64,000 nt of DNA from Vibrio mangrovi. Its GTDB lineage: Bacteria > Pseudomonadota > Gammaproteobacteria > Enterobacterales > Vibrionaceae. Under the pieces are notes generated by a model that did no database searches, was not told the origin of the DNA, and was given only the letters and a program-made list of their open reading frames with translations. The stretch is from positions 1,240,001-1,304,000 of the forward strand of contig NZ_AP024883.1 of NCBI RefSeq assembly GCF_024346955.1, given 5' to 3'. The position numbers were made by a program, and so were the translations under genes. Shown here one piece after another: positions 26,509 to 35,365 of the stretch (positions are counted from its first letter, which is position 1; every line of letters begins with the position of its first letter).

Positions 26509-26537
26509 TTGACTAAATTTGATTTGGAAGATAATAT
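26509..26537 (+). promoter_or_regulatory. Promoter of the yceD-rpmF-fab operon
   Basis: TTGACT, exactly 17 bases, TAATAT. The -10 box ends 9 bases before the yceD ATG, so the predicted start site (about 26544) leaves a leader of only about three bases. An A/T-rich stretch including AAAAAAG-ATAA-CTTTTTT (26481-26498) sits just upstream and could act as an UP element. Confidence 0.7.
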
Positions 26538-26546
26538 TCGCGCCCT

Positions 26547-27068
26547 ATGCAAAAGGTAAAAATCCCGCGAACGGTTGATCCGATAAAAGCTGCTCAGAAG
26601 AGACTGGACTATGATGGTATCATTCAGGTTAGTCTTTTTAAGCGCTTAGAGGAGTCAGTCGAAGGCGTAAAATGTGACGCTGATGTCTCATTGTCATTTG
26701 GGTTTGATGAACAGCGACTCGTTGTTATCTCTGGTAAAGCTAGCATCGAAGTTGATTTGCAGTGTCAACGTTGTAATGAGGTCTTCCCGCATCGTTGTGA
26801 TGTGGCTTTCACTTACACCCCGAATCTCGGGAAGAAAAGTGAAGATGCACCGGAATCGTACGATTTGGTAGATCGGAACGAATACGGTGAAGTCGACCTG
26901 GTTCAGTTGATTGAAGACGAGTTCATCATTGGTTTACCCCAGGTAGCAATGCATGATGAATCAGAGTGTCGTGTTGATTCAGACAATATGGTGTTTGGCG
27001 AAATTCCTGAAGAAGTTCCGGAAGATAAACCGAATCCATTTGACGTATTAAAGAGCTTGAAGCGCTAG
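26547..27068 (+). CDS. yceD: YceD, 23S rRNA accumulation protein (DUF177)
   Basis: A 173-residue DUF177 protein with the conserved zinc-type pair CQRCNEVFPH in the middle and the C-terminal MVFGEIPEEV...NPFDVLKSLKR. The family is needed for normal 23S rRNA levels and in plants helps 23S rRNA maturation. The start QKVKIPRTVDPIKAAQKRLDYDG agrees with the Escherichia coli protein (QKVKLPLTLDP), so the ATG at 26547 is right even though no Shine-Dalgarno precedes it and the promoter is almost adjacent. It is followed by rpmF after 40 bases, the universal order. Confidence 0.94.
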   Translation: MQKVKIPRTVDPIKAAQKRLDYDGIIQVSLFKRLEESVEGVKCDADVSLSFGFDEQRLVVISGKASIEVDLQCQRCNEVFPHRCDVAFTYTPNLGKKSEDAPESYDLVDRNEYGEVDLVQLIEDEFIIGLPQVAMHDESECRVDSDNMVFGEIPEEVPEDKPNPFDVLKSLKR

Positions 27069-27108
27069 TTTTTATCGCTAAGCATTCATTAACATAGGAG
27101 TAGGGTCC

Positions 27109-27279
27109 ATGGCCGTACAACAAAACCGTAAGACACGTTCTAAGCGTGGCATGCGTCGTTCACATGATGCGCTGACTACAGCTGCTCTGTCTGTAGATGC
27201 AACTTCAGGTGAAACTCACCTACGTCACAATGTAACCGCAGACGGTTACTATCGTGGCAAAAAGGTAATCAACAAGTAA
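27109..27279 (+). CDS. rpmF: 50S ribosomal protein L32
   Basis: A 56-residue basic protein, AVQQNRKTRSKRGMRRSHDAL at the N-terminus and HHVTADGYYRGKKV-type end (here HNVTADGYYRGKKVINK). It belongs to the large ribosomal subunit near the peptidyl-transferase region. AGGAG precedes the ATG. It lacks the cysteine pairs found in zinc-binding L32 forms. Its stop overlaps the ribosome site for plsX. Confidence 0.97.
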   Translation: MAVQQNRKTRSKRGMRRSHDALTTAALSVDATSGETHLRHNVTADGYYRGKKVINK

Positions 27280-27288
27280 GGTTGACCT

Positions 27289-28314
27289 TTGCAAAATTAT
27301 ACCGTTGCACTTGATGCAATGGGCGGGGATTTCGGTCCCCGCGTCACAGTGCCTGCCGCCGTGCAGGCACTGTCGCGTTTCCCAGCGCTAAAAGTGATTT
27401 TGGTTGGTGATCGGAACGCAATCACCTTTCAATTGTCCCAGTTAGGTTACTCTGACAGTTCTCGTATGAGCATTGTTCATAGTGATCAAGTCATCTCTAA
27501 TTCAGAAAAACCTTCTCTTGCACTGCGCCGTTTTATGCATAGTTCGATGGGAATGGCGATTGACTTGGTAGCAGATGGTGTTGCTGATGCGTGTGTCAGC
27601 GCCGGAAATACCGGAGCTCTAATGGCCCTTTCCCGCTTCCGTCTGAAGCTGCTTCCGGGGATCGACAGGCCGGCATTGATCTCTGCTTTACCGACAGTCT
27701 CCAGAAAATGTATCTGGATGCTGGATTTGGGAGCGAATGTTTCCTGTGATGCCGACTCTCTATTTCAATTTGCGGTGATGGGAAGTGCTTTGGCTGAAGT
27801 GCATTTGGGACATCAGGCTCGAGTTGCTGTTTTAAATGTCGGAGAAGAAGAAATCAAAGGCAATGATTTTGTCAGACGATGTGCCGATATGTTGAGACAA
27901 ACACAGTCGATTCGTTTTGTCGGGAATGTCGAAGGGAATCAGATATTCAATGATCTTGCTGATGTTGTCGTTTGTGACGGTTTTGTCGGGAACGTCTGTC
28001 TGAAAAGCTGTGAAGGGACTGCCCAGCTATTTATTGATAAGCTAAAAAACCAAATGTTTGGCGCATCAATAAAGGGTTGGATCGCAAGAAAATTATTTTC
28101 AGACCTATTTATTGGCTTAAAAACCCTGAACCCCGACCACTATAACGGAGCAAGTTTGTTAGGATTGCGTGGCATTGTGGTGAAAAGCCATGGTAGTGCT
28201 GATATATCCGCTTTTGCCAATGCGGTCGGAGAAGCGGTACACGAAATCAAAGAGCAAGTACCCAGTCGTATTAGCGATCGATTAGAGGCAGTTTTACTCG
28301 AGAGGCATTATTAG
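27289..28314 (+). CDS. plsX: Phosphate acyltransferase PlsX
   Basis: A 341-residue peripheral membrane enzyme that converts acyl-ACP to acyl-phosphate for phospholipid synthesis. ALDAMGGDFGPRVTVPAAVQAL is the family start, and SAGNTGALMALSRF and LGANVSCDADSLFQFAVMG are conserved. The only start that fits is TTG at 27289, with TAAGG from the rpmF stop region as ribosome site, so translation may be coupled to rpmF. It is followed by fabH after 5 bases. Confidence 0.95.
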   Translation: MQNYTVALDAMGGDFGPRVTVPAAVQALSRFPALKVILVGDRNAITFQLSQLGYSDSSRMSIVHSDQVISNSEKPSLALRRFMHSSMGMAIDLVADGVADACVSAGNTGALMALSRFRLKLLPGIDRPALISALPTVSRKCIWMLDLGANVSCDADSLFQFAVMGSALAEVHLGHQARVAVLNVGEEEIKGNDFVRRCADMLRQTQSIRFVGNVEGNQIFNDLADVVVCDGFVGNVCLKSCEGTAQLFIDKLKNQMFGASIKGWIARKLFSDLFIGLKTLNPDHYNGASLLGLRGIVVKSHGSADISAFANAVGEAVHEIKEQVPSRISDRLEAVLLERHY

Positions 28315-28319
28315 TCTTC

Positions 28320-29270
28320 ATGTATAGCAAAATATTAGGTACAGGCAGCTACCTGCCATCTCAGGTGCGGACAAACGCAGATTTAGAGAAAATGGTAGAT
28401 ACTAGTGATGAATGGATTGTTACGCGCACGGGTATCAAAGAAAGGCGTATTGCTGCCGAAGATGAAACGGTAGCCGATATGGCTTATCTGGCAGCTGTGA
28501 ATGCGCTGGAAATGTCAGCTGTTTCTAAAGATGACATTGATATGATTATCGTTGCGACAACCAGTGGCAGTCATTCGTTTCCTTCATCTGCATGTCAGGT
28601 CCAGGCCCGGCTTGAAATTAAGGGATGTCCTGCTTTTGATGTTGCAGCAGCATGTTCAGGGTTTATGTATGCTCTTTCCATTGCTGATCAATACATCAAA
28701 TCGGGAATGTGTAAGAACATCCTGGTGATTGGTTCTGATGTGCTGTCGAAAACATGTGAACCGACAGATCGTTCAACAATTATCCTGTTTGGTGATGGCG
28801 CCGGAGCAGTTGTCCTTGGGCGGAGTGAAATGCCCGGAATACTATCTACTCATATTTATTCTGACGGAGAATATGGACCATTGCTGTCTCTGGAAACACC
28901 ACAAAACGGTGGAGATTCAGATAAATGGCTTTATATGGCCGGTAATGAAGTCTTTAAAGTAGCCGTGACGCAACTGGCTCAGTTAGTTAAAGATACGTTG
29001 GCGGTTAATCAGATGGATAAAACCGAACTGGACTGGCTGGTACCTCATCAGGCCAATCTGAGAATTATCACCGCGACTGCGAAAAAGCTGTCTATGTCCA
29101 TGGATCAGGTTGTCGTAACCTTGGATCGTCATGGTAATACATCAGCGGCGTCAGTACCGACTGCTTTGGACGAGGCTGTTCGTGACGGACGCATTCAGCG
29201 TGGTCAGACATTACTGCTGGAAGCTTTTGGCGGTGGTTTCACGTGGGGCTCCGCGTTAGTCGTATTTTAA
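28320..29270 (+). CDS. fabH: 3-oxoacyl-ACP synthase III
   Basis: A 316-residue condensing enzyme that starts fatty-acid synthesis by joining acetyl-CoA and malonyl-ACP. Catalytic Cys112 lies in AAACSGFMYA; the His and Asn of the triad are in HQANLRI and GNTSAASVP. TRTGIKERRIAAEDET is the usual substrate-gating region. It forms one transcription unit with plsX and fabD. Confidence 0.96.
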   Translation: MYSKILGTGSYLPSQVRTNADLEKMVDTSDEWIVTRTGIKERRIAAEDETVADMAYLAAVNALEMSAVSKDDIDMIIVATTSGSHSFPSSACQVQARLEIKGCPAFDVAAACSGFMYALSIADQYIKSGMCKNILVIGSDVLSKTCEPTDRSTIILFGDGAGAVVLGRSEMPGILSTHIYSDGEYGPLLSLETPQNGGDSDKWLYMAGNEVFKVAVTQLAQLVKDTLAVNQMDKTELDWLVPHQANLRIITATAKKLSMSMDQVVVTLDRHGNTSAASVPTALDEAVRDGRIQRGQTLLLEAFGGGFTWGSALVVF

Positions 29271-29283
29271 TACTGAGATGAGA

Positions 29284-29325
29284 CAACCAATATCACGGAG
29301 TGATGATGCTCCGGGATGATGGTTG
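29284..29325 (+). other. Hairpin between fabH and fabD
   Basis: CAACCA ... CGGAG-(8 bases)-CTCCG ... TGGTTG forms a long imperfect stem in the 75-base gap. There is no T run, so it is probably not a terminator; it may be an RNA-stability or processing element in the operon message. Confidence 0.45.
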
Positions 29326-29345
29326 CTCGGCGAAAGGAATAAAAA

Positions 29346-30275
29346 ATGAGCAAATTTGCTATCGTATTTCCCGGTCAGGGGTCGCAAACCGTTGGAATGC
29401 TCGCTGAATTGGGTGAGCAGTATGAAGTGGTTCAGCAGACTTTTGCAGAAGCATCAGACGCATTGGGATATGATTTGTGGTCACTGGTTCAGAATGGACC
29501 AGCCGATGACCTGAACCAAACTTTCCGGACTCAGCCAGCGTTACTTGCTTCTTCTGTTGCAATCTGGCGTGTATGGCAATTTCTTGGGTTGGAGCAGCCG
29601 TCCGTGTTGGCCGGACATAGTCTGGGGGAATATTCTGCACTGGTTTGTGCTGGTGTGATTGATTTTAAACAGGCGATCAAGCTGGTTGAATTACGTGGAC
29701 AACTGATGCAGGAAGCTGTTCCTGCTGGTAGTGGTGCAATGTACGCTATCATCGGTCTTGAGGATGATGTGATTGCCAATGCATGTGAATCAGCCGCTCA
29801 GGGACAGGTTGTATCACCGGTAAACTTCAACTCTCCCGGACAGGTAGTGATTGCCGGTCAGAAAGAAGCTGTTGAACGTGCTGGAGAGCTATGTAAAGAA
29901 GCAGGGGCGAAACGTGCATTGCCACTTCCTGTTTCTGTACCTTCTCATTGTGCTTTGATGAAACCTGCTGCGGATAAACTTGCAGAGACACTAAAAGCAA
30001 TTGAATTCAATTCACCGGAAGTTCCAGTCATCAACAATGTTGATGTGATTGCTGAAACGGATCCGGAGAAAATTAAAGATGCGCTTGTTCGTCAGTTGTA
30101 TAATCCGGTCCGCTGGACTGAAACTGTACAGAAGATGCACGAACAAGGTGTTGAACAACTGTTTGAAGCTGGTCCGGGCAAAGTGTTGACCGGTCTGACA
30201 AAACGCATTGTTAAAACACTGACTGCCGGGGCAGTTAACGATACTGCTTCGTTTGATGCAGTTCAGTCATTATAG
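29346..30275 (+). CDS. fabD: Malonyl-CoA:ACP transacylase
   Basis: A 309-residue enzyme that loads malonyl groups on acyl carrier protein. The N-terminal FPGQGSQTVGML motif, the nucleophile elbow GHSLGEYSAL with Ser92 and the later SVPSHCALM with the catalytic His are all present. AAGGAA precedes the ATG. Confidence 0.96.
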   Translation: MSKFAIVFPGQGSQTVGMLAELGEQYEVVQQTFAEASDALGYDLWSLVQNGPADDLNQTFRTQPALLASSVAIWRVWQFLGLEQPSVLAGHSLGEYSALVCAGVIDFKQAIKLVELRGQLMQEAVPAGSGAMYAIIGLEDDVIANACESAAQGQVVSPVNFNSPGQVVIAGQKEAVERAGELCKEAGAKRALPLPVSVPSHCALMKPAADKLAETLKAIEFNSPEVPVINNVDVIAETDPEKIKDALVRQLYNPVRWTETVQKMHEQGVEQLFEAGPGKVLTGLTKRIVKTLTAGAVNDTASFDAVQSL

Positions 30276-30286
30276 GGAAAAGAAAC

Positions 30287-31033
30287 ATGAGTAATTTCAT
30301 GAATCTAGACGGTAAAATTGCACTGGTTACAGGTGCCAGCCGGGGAATTGGTCGTTCTATTGCTGAACTTCTGGTCGAACGTGGCGCGACTGTTATTGGG
30401 ACTGCAACCAGTGAAAATGGCGCAGCTGCAATCAGTGAGTATCTGGGCGAGAACGGTAAGGGGTTTAAGCTGAATGTCACAGATACTGATTCTATCGAAT
30501 CAGTACTGAAAGCCATTACCGATGAATTTGGTGTGATTGATGTTCTTGTGAACAATGCCGGAATTACACGTGATAACTTACTGATGCGTATGAAAGATGA
30601 AGAATGGTTAGAAATTATGGAAACCAACCTGACTTCTATCTATCGTCTTTCAAAGGCTGTTTTGCGCGGTATGATGAAAAAGCGCTGTGGCCGTATTGTG
30701 AATGTTGGTTCAGTTGTTGGAACCATGGGAAATGCGGGGCAAACGAACTATTCTGCCGCGAAAGCCGGTGTAATTGGTTTTAGTAAATCTATGGCCAGAG
30801 AAGTTGCTTCTCGCGGTATTACGGTCAATACTGTTGCACCTGGTTTTATCGAAACTGATATGACAAATGCCATGAATGATGAGCAAAGAGCTGCTACACT
30901 CGCTCAGGTTCCTGCAGGAAGACTAGGTTCTCCTCGTGAAATTGCGGCGGCTGTTGCGTTTTTAGCTTCGGATGAGGCAGCGTATATCAGTGGGGAAACG
31001 TTACATGTCAATGGCGGCATGTATATGATCTAA
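30287..31033 (+). CDS. fabG: 3-oxoacyl-ACP reductase
   Basis: A 248-residue short-chain dehydrogenase that reduces 3-oxoacyl-ACP with NADPH. TGASRGIG binds the cofactor, NNAG follows, and YSAAKAG carries the catalytic Tyr and Lys. The ATG at 30287 has a better ribosome site (AGGGAAAAG) than the ATG four codons later, which corresponds to the Escherichia coli start. It is 11 bases after fabD. Confidence 0.96.
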   Translation: MSNFMNLDGKIALVTGASRGIGRSIAELLVERGATVIGTATSENGAAAISEYLGENGKGFKLNVTDTDSIESVLKAITDEFGVIDVLVNNAGITRDNLLMRMKDEEWLEIMETNLTSIYRLSKAVLRGMMKKRCGRIVNVGSVVGTMGNAGQTNYSAAKAGVIGFSKSMAREVASRGITVNTVAPGFIETDMTNAMNDEQRAATLAQVPAGRLGSPREIAAAVAFLASDEAAYISGETLHVNGGMYMI

Positions 31034-31265
31034 ACCAGTGGTGAAAATGCTTGTAAAAGTGGATAAAATGCTATTATCGATGTTTATGAGCATTATCGTC
31101 ATGAGTGTTTAGTATTTATGCATGATTTATATCAAAAATGGTCTGAACTTCGGTTAAAATCGTAAAAAAGTGTGGTTTGACCAGCGATGACCCTCTTGCA
31201 ACTTTCCCTAGTTCTAATAAACTACGGGACATCGCATTAAGCGAAATCTGTAAAGGAAAAGAAAA
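31034..31265 (+). promoter_or_regulatory. acpP upstream region
   Basis: 232 bases before acpP, long enough for a dedicated acpP promoter as known in Escherichia coli. At 31136-31150 lies AAATGGTCTGAACTT, which partly matches the FadR operator (AACTGGTCNGACCNG type) but with several mismatches; I regard it as weak. Confidence 0.4.
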
Positions 31266-31499
31266 ATGAGCAACATCGAAGAACGCGTAAAGAAAATCAT
31301 TGTTGAACAGCTAGGTGTAGACGAAGCAGAAGTTAAAAATGAAGCTTCTTTCGTTGAAGATCTAGGTGCAGATTCCCTAGATACTGTTGAGCTTGTTATG
31401 GCTCTTGAAGAGGAATTCGACACTGAGATTCCTGACGAAGAAGCTGAGAAGATCACGACTGTTCAAGCTGCGATCGATTACGTTAATAGCGCTCAGTAA
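31266..31499 (+). CDS. acpP: Acyl carrier protein
   Basis: A 77-residue acidic protein that carries growing acyl chains. GADSLDTVELVMALEEEF holds Ser37 (36 in the mature numbering), the 4'-phosphopantetheine attachment site. AAAGGAAAAG precedes the ATG. A terminator directly follows, consistent with abundant short acpP messages. Confidence 0.98.
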   Translation: MSNIEERVKKIIVEQLGVDEAEVKNEASFVEDLGADSLDTVELVMALEEEFDTEIPDEEAEKITTVQAAIDYVNSAQ

Positions 31500-31509
31500 T
31501 CTATCTCTC

Positions 31510-31540
31510 CAGGCGGCTATCTGGCCGCCTGAGTTTTAAT
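31510..31540 (+). terminator. Terminator or attenuator after acpP
   Basis: CAGGCGGC-TATCTG-GCCGCCTG followed by AGTTTTAATT. The T run is short, so part of the transcription may continue into fabF. Confidence 0.7.
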
Positions 31541-31591
31541 TAACTCGTCTTATCTCTTCCATAGAACTTTTCAATTCCGGAGAATATGATT

Positions 31592-32833
31592 GTGTCCAAG
31601 CGTCGTGTCGTTGTTACTGGTATGGGGATGTTATCACCAGTAGGCAACACAGTAGAATCTTCTTGGAAAGCCTTGCTTGCAGGTCAAAGTGGTATTGTTA
31701 ATATTGAACACTTCGATACTGAAGGCTTTTCAACTCGTTTTGCAGGGTTGGTGAAAAACTTTAACTGCGAAGACTATATGTCCAAAAAAGATGCCCGAAA
31801 AATGGATTTATTTATCCAGTATGGTATAGCTGCGGGTATCCAGGCATTAGACGACTCAGGTCTTGTAATAAACGAAGAAAATGCAGCTCGTGTTGGTGTT
31901 GCGGTCGGTTCTGGTATTGGTGGTTTAGATCTGATTGAGGCTGGTCATCAAGCTCTTATTGATAAAGGTCCACGTAAAGTCAGCCCATTTTTCGTTCCTT
32001 CAACTATCGTGAATATGGTTGCTGGAAACCTATCGATTATGCGCGGATTACGCGGCCCGAATATTGCTATTTCTACCGCCTGTACAACTGGTTTGCACAA
32101 TATCGGACATGCCGCACGTATGATTGCGTATGGCGATGCCGATGCAATGGTTGCCGGTGGTGCAGAAAAAGCTTCAACCCCACTGGGTATTGCCGGTTTT
32201 GGTGCGGCAAAAGCTTTATCTACCCGTAATGATGAGCCAGAAAAAGCGTCTCGTCCATGGGATAAAGGCCGTGATGGGTTTGTCCTCGGGGACGGTGCCG
32301 GTATCATGGTTCTTGAAGAATACGAACATGCGAAAGCTCGCGGTGCAAAAATTTATGCAGAGCTGGTTGGCTTTGGTATGTCTGGTGATGCTTATCATAT
32401 GACTTCACCAAGTGCGGATGGTTCAGGCGGAGCTCTGGCCATGGAAGCTGCGATGCGAGATGCCGGAATTACGGGAACTCAGGTCGGTTATATTAATGCC
32501 CATGGTACTTCAACACCAGCTGGTGATGTTGCTGAGCTGAAAGGTGTGAAGCGTGCTCTAGGTGAGGAAGGTGCAAAACAAGTGCTTGTATCATCTACAA
32601 AATCAATGACAGGTCACCTTTTGGGTGCTGCTGGTTCGGTTGAGGCAATCATTACGGTAATGTCCCTCGTTGACCAAATTGTACCACCGACAATTAATCT
32701 GGATGATCCGGAAGATGATTTAGATATTGACTTGGTTCCGCATACTGCGCGTAAAGTTGATATCGAGTATGCAGTCTGCAACTCTTTCGGTTTCGGTGGA
32801 ACGAATGGCACTTTAATCTTTAAAAAAGTGTAA
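31592..32833 (+). CDS. fabF: 3-oxoacyl-ACP synthase II
   Basis: A condensing enzyme that elongates acyl chains, including the temperature-regulated step to cis-vaccenate. I chose the GTG at 31592: it lies 9 bases after GGAG and gives SKRRVVVTGMG and 413 residues, the Escherichia coli start and length; the ATG at 31586 is only 3 bases from GGAG. The nucleophile is Cys164 in STACTTGLHN; HGTSTPAGD and KSMTGHLLGAAG supply the two His residues. Confidence 0.95.
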   Translation: MSKRRVVVTGMGMLSPVGNTVESSWKALLAGQSGIVNIEHFDTEGFSTRFAGLVKNFNCEDYMSKKDARKMDLFIQYGIAAGIQALDDSGLVINEENAARVGVAVGSGIGGLDLIEAGHQALIDKGPRKVSPFFVPSTIVNMVAGNLSIMRGLRGPNIAISTACTTGLHNIGHAARMIAYGDADAMVAGGAEKASTPLGIAGFGAAKALSTRNDEPEKASRPWDKGRDGFVLGDGAGIMVLEEYEHAKARGAKIYAELVGFGMSGDAYHMTSPSADGSGGALAMEAAMRDAGITGTQVGYINAHGTSTPAGDVAELKGVKRALGEEGAKQVLVSSTKSMTGHLLGAAGSVEAIITVMSLVDQIVPPTINLDDPEDDLDIDLVPHTARKVDIEYAVCNSFGFGGTNGTLIFKKV

Positions 32834-32869
32834 GTCATCACTTTATCCACTTGTATTGATACGGCTTGA

Positions 32870-32899
32870 TGCATAGCATTAAGCCGTTTCTTTTTTTGT
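32870..32899 (+). terminator. Terminator after fabF
   Basis: ACGGCTTGATGC / GCATTAAGCCGT (G-T pairs allowed), followed by TTTC and seven T, only about 15 bases before the pabC start. It could lower read-through into pabC. Confidence 0.75.
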
Positions 32900-32912
32900 A
32901 GGGTAGCAAAAT

Positions 32913-33719
32913 ATGTTTTTGATTGATGGGCAGCCAGCATCATCCATACCTGCTGATGATCGATCTTTTCAGTATGGTGATGGTTGTTTTTCGACGATTC
33001 TGACGATTGATGGACAGATGCAGCACTGGCCGTACCATCGGGAAAGAATGGAACGCTGTTTGCAGACATTGTTGATCCCATTTCCTGACTGGAATGAGGT
33101 CAGGCAATGGATTGATCAGACTGTTTGCTCTGATGCTAAAGCTGGTATAAAAGTTCATATCAGCCGGGGAAGCGGAGGAAGAGGATACAGTCCCGGTCGT
33201 TCTCACGCTCCCAGAGTAACAATCCAGTCGTTTACTTATCCCGAACATTATGATGTTTTCAATTCAGATGGAATTCAGTTAGGAGTCTGTCAGCAGCGGT
33301 TGGGGCATAATCCTTTACTGGCCGGACACAAACACAACAATCGTCTGGAGCAGATTTTAGCCAAGGCTGAAGCAGAAAATTGTGGTTATCCGGACGCTAT
33401 CGTTCGGGACTTAAACGACAATGTCGTTGAAACAACCATGGCAAATTTATTTTGGTTTCGGGATAATACTCTTTATACCCCGGATCTGGCACTTGCCGGA
33501 GTTGCCGGAGTGATGAGACGTGTTGTTCTGGATATTGCTGCCCGAGAGAGGATTCCAGTGTGTATCAATCACTTTCCGTTGGATGATGTACTACTGGCTG
33601 ATGAAGTATTTATCACCAATTCTATTCTGGGTGTGGCGCCCGTTATCCAGATTCAGTCTGCGAACTTTTTACCGGGAAAAATGGTGCGGGATTTCCAAAA
33701 GAGAGTGAACGAGTGTTAA
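32913..33719 (+). CDS. pabC: Aminodeoxychorismate lyase
   Basis: A 268-residue PLP enzyme of fold type IV that makes 4-aminobenzoate and pyruvate for folate synthesis. DDRSFQYGDGCFSTI is the family start, GHKHNNRLEQILAKAEA contains the Lys that binds PLP, and LADEVFITNSILGVAPV is conserved near the end. Its last 7 bases overlap mltG, so the two are translationally coupled, the order seen throughout gammaproteobacteria. Confidence 0.94.
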   Translation: MFLIDGQPASSIPADDRSFQYGDGCFSTILTIDGQMQHWPYHRERMERCLQTLLIPFPDWNEVRQWIDQTVCSDAKAGIKVHISRGSGGRGYSPGRSHAPRVTIQSFTYPEHYDVFNSDGIQLGVCQQRLGHNPLLAGHKHNNRLEQILAKAEAENCGYPDAIVRDLNDNVVETTMANLFWFRDNTLYTPDLALAGVAGVMRRVVLDIAARERIPVCINHFPLDDVLLADEVFITNSILGVAPVIQIQSANFLPGKMVRDFQKRVNEC

Positions 33720-34729
33720 AAAAAATATTATTGGGATGTTGTCTTATTTTCCTGGTGATGGTTGGGAGTGCTGTTGCGCTTTATCAGAAAGTTGATGCTT
33801 ACCTGACACAATCCTTTCAGTTACCGGCGCAACAGTTTGTGACGATTCATCAGGGAGAGTCTTTACGTTCGGTTCTGAAGTCTTTTGAAAAGAAAAACTG
33901 GTTAAATAGTTCTGTTGCCGTGCATTTAGTTCATCGGTTTCATCCTGAGCTGGCTAAAATTAAAGTGGGTACATATTTGCTACAACCGAATGAGGTTTTA
34001 CAAAGTGTACTTCAGCGGTTTGTTGCCGGAGATGAGTATCAGTTTGCCATTACTCTGATTGAAGGAAGCCGTTTTCAGGATGTATTGCAAAAGTTGGCGA
34101 CAGAATCGCATCTTAAACATGAAATCCAGTCGATGACGGAAGCTGAGATAGCCAGTCAATTATCGATTTCCCGGTCAAAACTTGAGGGATTGTTTCTCGC
34201 TGAGACTTATCATTATACTGCAGGGACCAGTGATCTGGATATTTTGAAGCGGGCACATCAGAAGCTTACGGCGGTTTTACAGGATGCCTGGGAAAATCGC
34301 CAGAACAGCTTACCGTTGAGTTCACCTTATGAGGCTTTAATCCTCGCTTCTATTATTGAGAAAGAGACGGCAATTCAGAGTGAGAGAACTCGTATTGCTT
34401 CTGTTTTTATCAACCGGCTCAATAAGAGAATGAGGTTGCAAACTGATCCCACGGTCATTTACGGGATGGGAGAGCATTATGATGGCAATATCCGGAAGAA
34501 GGATTTGCTGACACCGACACCTTATAATACTTATGTTATTCGGGGATTGCCGCCGACGCCGATTTCCATTGTGGGAACCGCATCAATTCATGCAGCATTG
34601 AACCCTGAATCCGGGAATTATCTTTACTTTGTCGCAAGTGGCAATGGCGGTCATGTTTTTTCTAAATCTCTGTCAGAGCACAATGCTGCGGTAAGACGTT
34701 ATCTGAAACAGTTAAGAACTAAAAAATGA
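33713..34729 (+). CDS. mltG: Endolytic murein transglycosylase MltG
   Basis: A 338-residue membrane-anchored lytic transglycosylase (YceG) thought to end nascent glycan strands. An N-terminal transmembrane helix (KKILLGCCLIFLVMVGSAVALY) is followed by a LysM-like part and the catalytic YceG domain with the Glu in ILASIIEKETA; LQTDPTVIYGMG and YNTYVIRGLPPTPI are signatures. The start is GTG at 33713 inside the pabC end. The last 4 bases overlap tmk. Confidence 0.94.
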   Translation: MLKKILLGCCLIFLVMVGSAVALYQKVDAYLTQSFQLPAQQFVTIHQGESLRSVLKSFEKKNWLNSSVAVHLVHRFHPELAKIKVGTYLLQPNEVLQSVLQRFVAGDEYQFAITLIEGSRFQDVLQKLATESHLKHEIQSMTEAEIASQLSISRSKLEGLFLAETYHYTAGTSDLDILKRAHQKLTAVLQDAWENRQNSLPLSSPYEALILASIIEKETAIQSERTRIASVFINRLNKRMRLQTDPTVIYGMGEHYDGNIRKKDLLTPTPYNTYVIRGLPPTPISIVGTASIHAALNPESGNYLYFVASGNGGHVFSKSLSEHNAAVRRYLKQLRTKK

Positions 34730-35355
34730 AAGCAAAATTTATTGTTGTTGAAGGGTTAGAAGGGGCCGGAAAAAGTACGGCAATCCAGACAGTAGTTGAT
34801 ACTCTGAAAGATTTTGGCGTTCATTCTATGGTGAAAACCCGTGAACCGGGCGGAACACCATTGGCGGAAAAATTGCGCAGTCTGGTTAAAGAAGAACATG
34901 ATGGGGAAGTCATCTATGATATGACCGAGTTATTACTGATTTATGCAGCCCGGGTACAGCTTGTGGAAGGGGTCATCAAACCTGCTCTCAATGCTGGTCA
35001 GTGGGTAATTGGTGATCGCCATGATTTATCTTCTCAGGCATATCAGGGGGGCGGGCGTCAAATTGATCTCCGGATGATTCAGCAACTGAAAATGTCAGCA
35101 CTGGGAGATTTTGAGCCTGATTTTACCCTTTACCTTGATATTGATCCTGAGGTTGGGCTGGAACGAGCGAGAGGCCGGGGAGAACTCGACCGGATCGAAA
35201 AGATGGATTTGAGTTTTTTTGAAAGGACGCGGGAACAGTATTTGCGGTTGGCGAATGCTGATGAACGAATTCAGATCATTTCTGCTGAACAGCCACTAGC
35301 TTATGTGCAGCAGGATATACAGGATGTATTAATGGCCTGGTTATCGGCTCAGTAG
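34726..35355 (+). CDS. tmk: Thymidylate kinase
   Basis: A 209-residue enzyme that phosphorylates dTMP to dTDP. The P-loop is EGLEGAGKST, the DR(Y/H) element is GDRHDLSSQAYQGGG, and the lid carries RGRGELDRIE. It begins in the ATGA overlap with mltG and is followed by holB after 10 bases. Confidence 0.96.
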   Translation: MKAKFIVVEGLEGAGKSTAIQTVVDTLKDFGVHSMVKTREPGGTPLAEKLRSLVKEEHDGEVIYDMTELLLIYAARVQLVEGVIKPALNAGQWVIGDRHDLSSQAYQGGGRQIDLRMIQQLKMSALGDFEPDFTLYLDIDPEVGLERARGRGELDRIEKMDLSFFERTREQYLRLANADERIQIISAEQPLAYVQQDIQDVLMAWLSAQ

Positions 35356-35365
35356 GGATTTACGC

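Noticed and set aside
31136..31150. FadR-like site before acpP
   Set aside because: Several mismatches in the second half; kept only as a weak note.
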